This document shows, piece by piece, positions 57,093 to 64,000 of a stretch of 64,000 nucleotides of DNA. Location: contig JANQKG010000061.1 of assembly GCA_028281235.1 (NCBI GenBank), forward strand, positions 52,071 through 116,070, written 5' to 3'. Within the stretch, counting starts at the first letter, position 1. Each line of letters begins with the position of its first letter. The stretch comes from Afifellaceae bacterium (GTDB lineage: Bacteria > Pseudomonadota > Alphaproteobacteria > Rhizobiales > Afifellaceae). Under the pieces are notes generated by a model. The model was not told the origin of the DNA. It did not search any database and saw only the letters and a program-made list of their open reading frames with translations. A program made the translations under genes and the position numbers.

Positions 57093-59368
57093 GCCGGCGC
57101 GCCTTGCAGCGCCTGGCCGTGGCGTTTGACCACGGCAGAGGGAGGCGCCACACCGAGCCCCAGCCGAAGCGCATTGGCGGTGACGAGAATGGAAGACGAA
57201 GACATGGCGATCGCCGCAATGAGCGGCGTCACATGCCCGGCCATCGCAAGCGGCACGGCGATGCAATTGTAGCCGATGGCGATCGCGATGTTCTGCAGAA
57301 TGATCCGCTTGGTGCGCCGCGCCACATTGACCGCCGCCGGCACGGCACCGAGATCGGAGGTCGTGAACACCATGTCGGCGGCGCTCTGGCTGATATCGGC
57401 GCCGCTGGCCGGCGCCATGGAGACCGAAGCCGCAGCCAGCGCCGGCGCGTCGTTGATGCCGTCGCCCACCATCAGCACGCCGCCGGCGCGCGCGCGCTCG
57501 GCCAGCTCCCGCGCCTTGTCGGCCGGATCGCAATTGCCCCGCCAATCTTCGATGCCGGCCGCCGCCGCCATCGCGGCGACCGCTTCGGCGCGGTCGCCGG
57601 AGCGCAGCGCCACATCAAGGCGCATCTGACGCAGCGTTTTGACCGTGCTGGCGGCTTCCGGGCGCAACCGGTCCAGGAAGCAGAACGCCACCGGCGGCTT
57701 GTCGCCGTCGCGAAACCAGATCTCCGAATGCGCGCCCTTGCCGGTATCCTCCTCGCGCCCCGCCCAGCTTCGGCGGCCAAGCCTGAGCGGCGCCTCGTGC
57801 CGGCCCGACATCCCAAGCCCCGGATGCTCGGCAATCTCTTCAACCGGCGCGGGGGCAATGCCGCGCTCGGCAGCTGCATCGGCAAGGGCGCGCGCCAGCG
57901 GATGCCGGCTCTTTGCGGCGAGCGCCGCTGCCATGCTCCACGTGCGCGTGTCGGCCTTGGGCTCCTCCGCCAGGACGGGCTCGCCCGTCGTCAGCGTGCC
58001 AGTCTTGTCGAAGATCACGCGATCGATGTCGGCGAGGCGCTCCAGCGCCCCGCCATCCTTGACCAGGATGCCGTTTCTGAGAAGCACGCCGCCGGCGACG
58101 ACCTGCGCGGCCGGCACCGCCAGGGCAAGCGCGCACGGACAGGTGATGATCAAGACGGCAATGGCGATGATCAGCGCCTCATAGATCGTCGCGCCCACAA
58201 GCAGCCAGCCGACGAAGGTCAAGGCCGCGGCCAAGTGGACCGCCGGGGCGTAGATGGCCGCCGCCCGATCGGCGAGGCCGACATAGCGTCCGCGCCCCGC
58301 CTCGGCCTGCTCCATCAGCCGCGCAATGTCGGCCAGCAGCGTGTCGCCGCTCGCCTTGCACACACGGATGGTGAGCGGACCGGTCAGATTGAGCGTTCCG
58401 GCATAGACGGCGTCGCGCTCCGCCACCGCCTCCGGCACCGGCTCGCCGGTCAGCATCGATTTATCGATGTCGCTGAGGCCGCTCATGACGGTCCCGTCGA
58501 GCGGCACGCGCTCGCCGGCCGCGACCTCAATGATCGCGCCAATTCCGATATCCGCCGTCGCCATGAGCTGCTTGGTGCCGTCCGCTGCGATGACGCTCGC
58601 CGTATCGGAGGAGAGCGACAGGAGCCGCGTGGCCGCCGAGCGCGCCACGGCTCGCATGCGATAGTCGAGATACCGGCCGATCAACAGGAAGAACAGCAGC
58701 ATGACGGAGGCGTCGAACCACGCATGCTCTGCGCTGACCGCCGTCTCGTAGAGGCTCACCACGGCCGCCAACACGACGGCGAGCGAGATCGGCACGTCCA
58801 TGTTGGGCCGGCGCGCCCTGAGCGCCGTGAAGGCGGATCGATAGAACGGCCGCCCCGCATAGGCGATCGCCGGGATCGCGATCAGCGCCGATATCCAGTG
58901 GAACAGGTCGCGTGTCTCAGCGTCCGCCCCGGCCCACACCGAAACCGACAGGAGCATGATGTTGCCCGCGGCAAAGCCCGCCACGGCGAGCGCCCGCAGA
59001 AGCTCCGCGCCGGTGGCGTCGGCCGCGGCCGCATTAACGACGGCCGGGTCGACCGGCCGCGCCGCATAGCCCGCGCCCTTCAACGCCGCGGCGATCGCTT
59101 CCGGTTCAACCCGCTCCGGATCGAAGCCGACCAGCACCTTGCGCGCGGTCAGGTTGGCGCGCGCCCGGTGGACGCCCGGCAGCGCAAGAAGCGCGCCTTC
59201 CACATTGCGCAGACAGCCGGCGCAATGCATGTCGGGAACAATAAGGCTCAGCTCCTTGAGGCCGTCATCCGCATCGGCAAGGAGCGAGGGATCTACGCGC
59301 GCCGGTATCGCCGGCGTGGTTTTCGCTGGCTCAACGGCGACGGTTTCCGGCCCGCCGCAGCAACTCAT
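57089..59368 (-). CDS. ccoI: Copper-translocating P-type ATPase CcoI (FixI)
   Basis: P1B-type ATPase that supplies copper for the CuB center of cbb3 oxidase. The 759-residue protein has an N-terminal heavy-metal domain (LIVPDMHCAGCLRNVEGALL), eight expected TM helices with CPCALALAVP near 409, the phosphorylation site FDKTGTLTTGEP (Asp about 455), HPLARAL and MVGDGINDAPALAAA. An extra N-terminal cysteine pair (MSCCGG) may bind copper. It overlaps ccoH upstream and ccoS downstream by 4 bp each. Confidence 0.96.
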   Translation of the reverse strand: MSCCGGPETVAVEPAKTTPAIPARVDPSLLADADDGLKELSLIVPDMHCAGCLRNVEGALLALPGVHRARANLTARKVLVGFDPERVEPEAIAAALKGAGYAARPVDPAVVNAAAADATGAELLRALAVAGFAAGNIMLLSVSVWAGADAETRDLFHWISALIAIPAIAYAGRPFYRSAFTALRARRPNMDVPISLAVVLAAVVSLYETAVSAEHAWFDASVMLLFFLLIGRYLDYRMRAVARSAATRLLSLSSDTASVIAADGTKQLMATADIGIGAIIEVAAGERVPLDGTVMSGLSDIDKSMLTGEPVPEAVAERDAVYAGTLNLTGPLTIRVCKASGDTLLADIARLMEQAEAGRGRYVGLADRAAAIYAPAVHLAAALTFVGWLLVGATIYEALIIAIAVLIITCPCALALAVPAAQVVAGGVLLRNGILVKDGGALERLADIDRVIFDKTGTLTTGEPVLAEEPKADTRTWSMAAALAAKSRHPLARALADAAAERGIAPAPVEEIAEHPGLGMSGRHEAPLRLGRRSWAGREEDTGKGAHSEIWFRDGDKPPVAFCFLDRLRPEAASTVKTLRQMRLDVALRSGDRAEAVAAMAAAAGIEDWRGNCDPADKARELAERARAGGVLMVGDGINDAPALAAASVSMAPASGADISQSAADMVFTTSDLGAVPAAVNVARRTKRIILQNIAIAIGYNCIAVPLAMAGHVTPLIAAIAMSSSSILVTANALRLGLGVAPPSAVVKRHGQALQGAPA

Positions 59369-59871
59369 TGCTCGCTCGCGAGAACATGGATCGGGCGCGT
59401 GTCGCGATAGACCAGCGCCTCATCTGAGTGAACGGTCAGCTCAACGATCCACCGCCCCGATGCCAAAGGCTCCCGCGCCGCATAGCCGTCCGCGGCGGGA
59501 TGGAGAACGACCATGCGGTCCTCCGCAGCGCTTGCCGGGCGGCCGACACGCGCCTCAACCTGAACGCCGCTGATCAGCGCACCGCCGGAATCGGCAAGAC
59601 GCAGCGTGAGAATACCGTCATCGGCCGCAAGATCGGCCGTCCAGCCGCGCTCAGCCTGCGCCCGGCTCTCCGCAAGAAGCGCATTGTAGTTCTGGCTCGC
59701 CACATAGCTGTTTTTGACGACGAGACCGGGGAACGTGCCGGTCGCGAACACGGCCATGACCATATTGACGGTAATGATGACGCCGAAGAACAGCACGACC
59801 ATTGTCAGCACATGCCAGCCGTTCAGCGGGTTCTCGTCGTCGATCCGAAAGAGCGTGGCAACGCGTCTCAT
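59365..59871 (-). CDS. ccoH: cbb3 oxidase assembly protein CcoH (FixH)
   Basis: Single-span inner-membrane protein required for stable cbb3 assembly. The 168-residue product has NGWHVLTMVVLFFGVIITVNMVMAVFA as its helix, then FPGLVVKNSYVASQNYNALLAESRAQAERGW, which is the FixH signature. The periplasmic beta-rich domain ends VIELTVHSDEALVYRDTRPIHV in essence (VELTVHSDEALVYRDTR). It overlaps ccoG and ccoI by 4 bp at either end. Confidence 0.94.
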   Translation of the reverse strand: MRRVATLFRIDDENPLNGWHVLTMVVLFFGVIITVNMVMAVFATGTFPGLVVKNSYVASQNYNALLAESRAQAERGWTADLAADDGILTLRLADSGGALISGVQVEARVGRPASAAEDRMVVLHPAADGYAAREPLASGRWIVELTVHSDEALVYRDTRPIHVLASEQ

Positions 59872-61400
59872 GGCTGCGGTCCGTGAAGCTGTGCGGCGGC
59901 GCGAACGGTCTCGCCCGCCTTCTGATCGGTGACGACAAACGCAAAGTCGTCAACGCCCTGGAAACCGGCCGGCACGGTCACAAACACTCGCAATTCACGC
60001 AAGCGATTGGGCTCAACCGCCACCTCGAATGCCGTGCCGCGCTGGTCTTCCGCACCGGCATACCACATCACCGCCCCCGGCAGGTCCTGAAGTTCGACGG
60101 AAAAGGTGCGCGGCTCCAGCTCCATGTTGAGGACCTTCACCGCATAGGTGTTGCGGATTGAGCCGTCGGCAAGCGTGACAAAGAGCGGATTGCGCTCGTG
60201 TAGCACGTTGACGTCGAGACGGTCGCGCAGAAGCAGCGTCACCAGCATGGCCACGCCCACCAGCGTCCAGAGACTCAGATAGATCAGCGTGCGCGGACGC
60301 GCGATATGGGAGACCGACACGCGGCGTTGCTCGTCGCGCGCCGCGTCGCGTCCCGATGTGGTCGCCGTCGCGTGATGAAGGTTGTAATCCTTCAGCGTGG
60401 AATAGGAGATGAGGCCGCGCGGCTTGCCGACCTTGTCCATGATGTTGTCGCAGGCATCGATGCACAACGCGCAGGTGATGCACTCCAGCTGCTGCCCATC
60501 GCGGATGTCGATGCCCATCGGACAGACAGCGACGCACGCATTGCAATCGACGCAATCGCCGACATCGCGCCCCTCGCGCATCGCCTTCTTCTGATGACGC
60601 GAGCGCTGCTCGCCGCGCCAGTCGTTATATGTGACGATGAGCGAATCTTCGTCGAGCATCGCCCCCTGGATGCGCGGCCAGGGGCACATATAGGTGCACA
60701 CTTGCTCGCGCATGAAGCCGGCGAAGACGTAGGTCGTGAAGGTGAGGATCGCGATCGTCATGTAGGCGACCGGCGGCGCTTGCAATGTGGCGATATCCAC
60801 CGCCAGTGACGGCGCGTCGGCGAAATAGAAGACCCAGGCGCCACCGGTGGCGATGGCGATCAAAATCCATAAGGCGTGGACGGAGACGCGCTTGCGTATC
60901 TTATCCAGCCCCCACGGCGCTTTATCCAAGCGCATGCGGGCGTTGCGGTCGCCTTCGATAAAGTCTTCCACCGCGATATAGAGGTCGGTCCACACCGTCT
61001 GCGGGCAGGTGTAGCCGCACCAGGCGCGGCCGACGACCGACGTCACCAGAAACAGCCCGAGCCCGGCCATGATCAACAGCCCGGCGACGTAATAGAATTC
61101 CTGCGGCCATATCTCGATGAAGGCGAAATAGAACCGCCGGTTAGCGAGATCGACCAGCACCGCCTGGTCAGGCGCGTTCGGCCCGCGGTCCCATCTGATC
61201 CATGGCGTCACCCAATAGATGCCGAGGGTGACGGCCATGATCCACCATTTCAGCCGCCGGAACGTTCCGGTGACGGCCTGCGGGAAGACCTTGACGCGCG
61301 CGGCGTAGAGGGAGCGTTCCTTGCGGCTGTTGACCGCATCGGCGTCGAGTGTCTCGACAGCGCCCCCCGCTGCGAAGGTCTCGTCTGTCAATTTGCCCAT
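59868..61400 (-). CDS. ccoG: CcoG (FixG/RdxA), polyferredoxin of the cbb3 maturation operon
   Basis: Membrane protein with two 4Fe-4S motifs, implicated as a copper reductase during cbb3 assembly. The 510-residue protein has several TM helices (IMAVTLGIYWVTPWIRWDR, VAGLLIMAGLGLFLVTSV). A periplasmic-side WCGYTCPQTVWTDLYIAVE motif is followed by CVDCNACVAVCPMGIDIRDG and CITCALCIDACDNIMDKVG. The C-terminal third is an immunoglobulin-like FixG_C domain. The ATG at 61400 has only a weak AGAAAG site. The gap to ccoP (61401-61447) holds a GC palindrome. Confidence 0.95.
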   Translation of the reverse strand: MGKLTDETFAAGGAVETLDADAVNSRKERSLYAARVKVFPQAVTGTFRRLKWWIMAVTLGIYWVTPWIRWDRGPNAPDQAVLVDLANRRFYFAFIEIWPQEFYYVAGLLIMAGLGLFLVTSVVGRAWCGYTCPQTVWTDLYIAVEDFIEGDRNARMRLDKAPWGLDKIRKRVSVHALWILIAIATGGAWVFYFADAPSLAVDIATLQAPPVAYMTIAILTFTTYVFAGFMREQVCTYMCPWPRIQGAMLDEDSLIVTYNDWRGEQRSRHQKKAMREGRDVGDCVDCNACVAVCPMGIDIRDGQQLECITCALCIDACDNIMDKVGKPRGLISYSTLKDYNLHHATATTSGRDAARDEQRRVSVSHIARPRTLIYLSLWTLVGVAMLVTLLLRDRLDVNVLHERNPLFVTLADGSIRNTYAVKVLNMELEPRTFSVELQDLPGAVMWYAGAEDQRGTAFEVAVEPNRLRELRVFVTVPAGFQGVDDFAFVVTDQKAGETVRAAAQLHGPQP

Positions 61401-61417
61401 TTGCTTTCTGTCGCGCC

Positions 61418-61429
61418 GCGCCGCGGCGC
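61418..61429 (-). promoter_or_regulatory. GC-rich palindrome between ccoP and ccoG
   Basis: GCGCCGCGGCGC is a perfect 12 bp dyad in the 47 bp gap between the structural (ccoNOQP) and assembly (ccoGHIS) genes, and is the only non-coding break there. Without a T run it is more likely an mRNA processing or attenuation structure than a full terminator. Confidence 0.4.
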
Positions 61430-61447
61430 AGCCGGGCGGAGCTACGA

Positions 61448-62377
61448 CTAGTTGGCGGTCTCCGCGTCGGACGCCATCTGGCCGCCGCCCAGAGCATGGA
61501 CATACAACGCCAATTGCTTGATGACGACTGGGTCAAGTCGCCCCGCCCAGCCCGGCATCACGCCATGTCGCGGCTCATAGATCTGCGCCTCGATGATCTC
61601 CGCCGAGCCGCCATAAAGCCACACGGCGTCGTTCAGCGCCGGCGCGCCGAGTTCCGGCGTGCCGCTACCATCCTCTGCGTGGCAGGCCGCGCAATTCTCC
61701 ACATAGATCGGCTCGCCCGCCGAAGCCGCGGCAGCATCGTGGTCGACGCCCGACAGCGACAGCACATATTGCGTCGTATCGCTGATCTGCGCCGCATCGA
61801 GAAACTCGTCGCGTCCAAAGGCCAGCATGTCCGACAGCCGCGTGTCGGGATCGAGATCGTGGCGGATGCCGTGCAGGATGGTCGTGTGGATGTCCTCAAG
61901 CGTACCGCCCCAGATCCAGGCGTCGTCGTTGAGGTTGGGATAGCCGACACTGCCCTCCGCGCCGGAGCCGTGGCACTGGACGCAGTTCACCTTGAAGGCC
62001 GACTGTCCGCCGCGAAACGCCACTTGCATCAGCGCCTCATCGGCGCGGATCTCCTCAAGCGGCAACTCGCGAATCTGGTCAATGAAGGTCTGACGGTCGC
62101 TCTCCGCCGCCGCCAGATCGTCCGCCACCGCCTGCCGGCTGTTCCAGCCCAACACCCCTTCGGTCGCGGTGTTGATCAGCGGCCATGCCGGGTAGGCGAT
62201 GACATAACCCAGCGACCAGATGATTGTGGCGTAGAACGTCCACAGCCACCAGCGCGGCAAGGGCTTGTTCAGCTCTTCAATGCCGTCCCAGACGTGCCCG
62301 GTGGTTTCAACGCCGGTGGTCTCGTCGATGCGGCGCTCGTCTTGCGCGCCGGCTGCCCCAGGTGTGCTTTCGGCCAT
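61448..62377 (-). CDS. ccoP: cbb3-type cytochrome c oxidase subunit III (CcoP)
   Basis: Membrane-anchored diheme cytochrome c that passes electrons to CcoO/CcoN. The 309-residue protein has DETTGVETTGHVWDGIEELNKPLPRWWLW before its TM helix. Two heme c sites follow: CVQCHGSGAEG and CAACHAEDGSG. The ATG at 62377, with GGAG six bases upstream, is preferred over an in-frame GTG at 62389 that would overlap ccoQ. It is followed by ccoG after 47 bp. Confidence 0.95.
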   Translation of the reverse strand: MAESTPGAAGAQDERRIDETTGVETTGHVWDGIEELNKPLPRWWLWTFYATIIWSLGYVIAYPAWPLINTATEGVLGWNSRQAVADDLAAAESDRQTFIDQIRELPLEEIRADEALMQVAFRGGQSAFKVNCVQCHGSGAEGSVGYPNLNDDAWIWGGTLEDIHTTILHGIRHDLDPDTRLSDMLAFGRDEFLDAAQISDTTQYVLSLSGVDHDAAAASAGEPIYVENCAACHAEDGSGTPELGAPALNDAVWLYGGSAEIIEAQIYEPRHGVMPGWAGRLDPVVIKQLALYVHALGGGQMASDAETAN

Positions 62378-62378
62378 C

Positions 62379-62576
62379 TCAGTCTCCACCCGCGCTGTCG
62401 CGGCCCGGCCCGGCGGCCGGCTTGTCCTCGTGTTTGAACGGTATCTCCGACTGCTGACGGTAAACGCGCCCTGAGCCGGGCCTCAGGACCCAGATGATGA
62501 CGAAGATGAACACCGCCATGAGGAACAGAAGTCCCCAACTGTCGGCGAAATGCCGGAGCGTGTCGTAGGTGCTCAT
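62379..62576 (-). CDS. ccoQ: cbb3 oxidase small subunit CcoQ (FixQ)
   Basis: A 65-residue single-helix subunit that stabilises cbb3 oxidase. It starts MSTYDTLRHFADSWGLLFLMAVFIFVIIWVLRPGS, the standard CcoQ layout (short N-terminus, one helix, then basic and polar tail RVYRQQSEIPFKHED). Its stop is 1 bp from the ccoP ATG, and its start lies 4 bp after the ccoO stop. Confidence 0.95.
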   Translation of the reverse strand: MSTYDTLRHFADSWGLLFLMAVFIFVIIWVLRPGSGRVYRQQSEIPFKHEDKPAAGPGRDSAGGD

Positions 62577-62580
62577 CGCC

Positions 62581-63336
62581 TTACCTCAGATTGCCTTCCG
62601 CCAGAGGTTGATAGGTGGTGAAGTCGACCAAAGTGCCGAGCATCTGGAGATAGGCCACCAGCGCATCCATCTCCGTTATGCGGCTCGGATCGCCGTCGAA
62701 ATCGCGCGCCTGCGCTTTCGGGTAGCGCTCCTGCACGCCGCTGGGATCGTCGCTGCCGCCGGCCTGCGCAATCAGATCGGCGCGGGCCTCGGCGACCATT
62801 TCATCACTATAGGGAACGCCCAGCAGCTTGTTGGCGCGAAGATGACCGGCGATGTCGTCGAACTTGAGATCGGTCGTCGCCAGGAACGCATAGCTCGGCA
62901 TGATCGATTCCGGCACGACGCTGCGCGGCTCGATCAGATGCTCCACATGCCAAATGTCCGAATAGCGATTGCCGACGCGCGCCAGGTCAGGCCCGGTTCG
63001 TTTCGACCCCCATTGGAACGGCCGGTCATACATGGATTCCGCAGCGAGCGAGTAGTGACCATAACGCTCCACCTCGTCGCGCATCGGCCGCACCATCTGC
63101 GAATGGCAGACATAGCAGCCTTCACGCACATAGATGTTGCGCCCGGCCAGTTCCAGCGGCGAATAGGGGCGCACCCCATCCACCTCCTCGATCGTGTTCT
63201 CCAGGTAGAAGAGCGGTGCGATCTCTACGATGCCGCCGACTGTGACGACGAGAAACGAGAGCACGAAGAGCACCGAAACGTTGCGTTCGACCGTCGCGTG
63301 GCTGAAGAGCGACCGCTTGCCTGTTTGCTGAGCCAT
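62581..63336 (-). CDS. ccoO: cbb3-type cytochrome c oxidase subunit II (CcoO)
   Basis: Membrane-anchored monoheme cytochrome c of cbb3 oxidase. The 251-residue protein has one N-terminal helix ([26 protein letters not shown]). The heme site [23 protein letters not shown] follows, then [28 protein letters not shown] and [10 protein letters not shown] with the axial methionine. All are CcoO signatures. The gap to ccoN is 9 bp. Confidence 0.96.
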   Translation of the reverse strand: MAQQTGKRSLFSHATVERNVSVLFVLSFLVVTVGGIVEIAPLFYLENTIEEVDGVRPYSPLELAGRNIYVREGCYVCHSQMVRPMRDEVERYGHYSLAAESMYDRPFQWGSKRTGPDLARVGNRYSDIWHVEHLIEPRSVVPESIMPSYAFLATTDLKFDDIAGHLRANKLLGVPYSDEMVAEARADLIAQAGGSDDPSGVQERYPKAQARDFDGDPSRITEMDALVAYLQMLGTLVDFTTYQPLAEGNLR

Positions 63337-63345
63337 CGGTCCCTC

Positions 63346-64000
63346 CTATTCGGCCGGTTGCACGACGCCGCCCATCGGCACTTCCTTGCGGAGGTCGCCA
63401 CGGATGGTCCGGTAGAGGTTGAACGCCATGATCAGAGCACCGGCGAGGTAGAGCACGCCGCCGAGAGCGCGGATGATGTAATACGGGAACATGGCCGCGA
63501 CGCTTTCGGCGAACGAATAGACCAAGAAGCCCTCCGCATTGTACTCGCGCCACATCAGGCCCTGCATGATGCCGGAGACCCACATCGACGCGGCGTAGAG
63601 AACGATGCCGATCGTCGCCAGCCAGAAGTGCCAGTTCACCAGGCGTAGCGAATAGAGCCGCTCACGCTCCCACAGCTTGGGCACGAGGTAGTAGATCGCG
63701 CCGAAAGAGATCATGCCGACCCAGCCGAGCGCGCCGGAATGCACGTGTCCGATGGTCCAGTCGGTGTAATGGCTGAGCGAGTTGACCGCCTTGATCGACA
63801 TCATCGGCCCTTCGAAAGTCGACATGCCGTAAAAGGCGATAGCCAGCACCATCATGCGAATGACGGGGTCGGTCCTGAGCTTGTCCCAGGCGCCCGACAG
63901 CGTCATCAGGCCGTTGATCATGCCGCCCCAGGACGGCATCCACAGCATGATGGAGAAGACCATGCCAAGCGTCTGCGCCCAGTCCGGCAGCGCCGTGTAG
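63346..64000 (-). CDS. ccoN: cbb3-type cytochrome c oxidase subunit I (CcoN), C-terminal part only
   Basis: Catalytic heme-copper subunit. The minus-strand frame is open from the window edge; the visible part is about 217 residues, starting [36 protein letters not shown]. It includes the helix with [36 protein letters not shown], where the HVH histidines bind heme. It ends MGGVVQPAE. The N-terminal half, with the copper ligands, lies outside the window. Confidence 0.96.
   Translation of the reverse strand, partial: YTALPDWAQTLGMVFSIMLWMPSWGGMINGLMTLSGAWDKLRTDPVIRMMVLAIAFYGMSTFEGPMMSIKAVNSLSHYTDWTIGHVHSGALGWVGMISFGAIYYLVPKLWERERLYSLRLVNWHFWLATIGIVLYAASMWVSGIMQGLMWREYNAEGFLVYSFAESVAAMFPYYIIRALGGVLYLAGALIMAFNLYRTIRGDLRKEVPMGGVVQPAE

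Noticed and set aside
56591..59410. A 939-codon open frame on the plus strand opposite ccoI, ccoS and the membrane protein gene
   Set aside because: It is rich in Arg, His and Gly with no domain pattern, and it mirrors well-supported genes on the minus strand. High GC third positions make such antisense frames common here.
62569..63648. A 359-codon plus-strand frame opposite ccoO and ccoN
   Set aside because: It is fully explained as the complement of conserved cbb3 subunit genes.

Overview
The window looks like chromosomal DNA from a high-GC alphaproteobacterium, most likely of the order Hyphomicrobiales (Rhizobiales). The main signs are regB/regA, a ccoNOQP-ccoGHIS cluster, mmcB, homospermidine synthase, a ferredoxin-type CysI cluster with DUF2849 and DUF934 genes, and several copies of the AGCATGATCCCGAAAAGTGGG-type palindromic repeat that is common in that order. 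Genus-level placement cannot be made from the sequence alone. Gene density is high, and only one stretch over 300 bp lacks a gene (2992-3371).

Layout. 1-2991: cytochrome bd-type oxidase genes cydB (cut by the window edge) and cydA, behind a MarR-type regulator. 3372-15019: a tightly overlapped five-gene alpha-glucan/trehalose operon, glgE - treS/maltokinase fusion - glgB - glgX - malQ. 15099-22920: an alpha-2-macroglobulin with an N-terminal PAN/Apple-like domain, followed by pbpC. 23121-29428: tamB and tamA on the minus strand. 29694-34367: a sulfate assimilation cluster, cysG - DUF2849 - cysI - cysH (APS reductase type) - DUF934. 34433-35088: a vapBC toxin-antitoxin pair with a perfect palindromic operator candidate. 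35104-36540: homospermidine synthase. 36713-43365: central carbon metabolism (zwf, PPi-dependent phosphofructokinase, eda-pgi, gpmA), interrupted by rpsU and littered with palindromic repeats. 43486-46437: dapB, then divergent regB and regA. 46434-50547: mmcB, a small glycine-zipper envelope protein, a MltB-type lytic transglycosylase, a methyltransferase and a VOC protein. 50641-53904: an endonuclease Q-like PHP nuclease fused to a UvrD-type helicase. 54099-54780: a higBA-type pair. 54833-56323: glpK. 56453-64000: ccoS, ccoI, ccoH and ccoG with a four-helix membrane protein at the 3' end, preceded by ccoP, ccoQ, ccoO and the C-terminal part of ccoN.

How the genes work together. TreS/maltokinase converts trehalose to maltose 1-phosphate, GlgE polymerises it, GlgB branches it, and GlgX and MalQ remodel or degrade it. 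Zwf, Eda, Pgi and PPi-PFK fit an Entner-Doudoroff layout with a reversible PPi-linked upper glycolysis. Two low-oxygen oxidases (bd-type and cbb3) lie in the same 64 kb as the redox sensor pair RegB/RegA, which regulates such oxidases in relatives.

The most unusual locus is the EndoQ-UvrD fusion gene. A roughly 134 bp mosaic repeat, nearly the same as an intergenic repeat upstream of pbpC, lies in frame in its interdomain linker and appears to be translated. I saw no rRNA, tRNA, IS element, prophage or CRISPR array.
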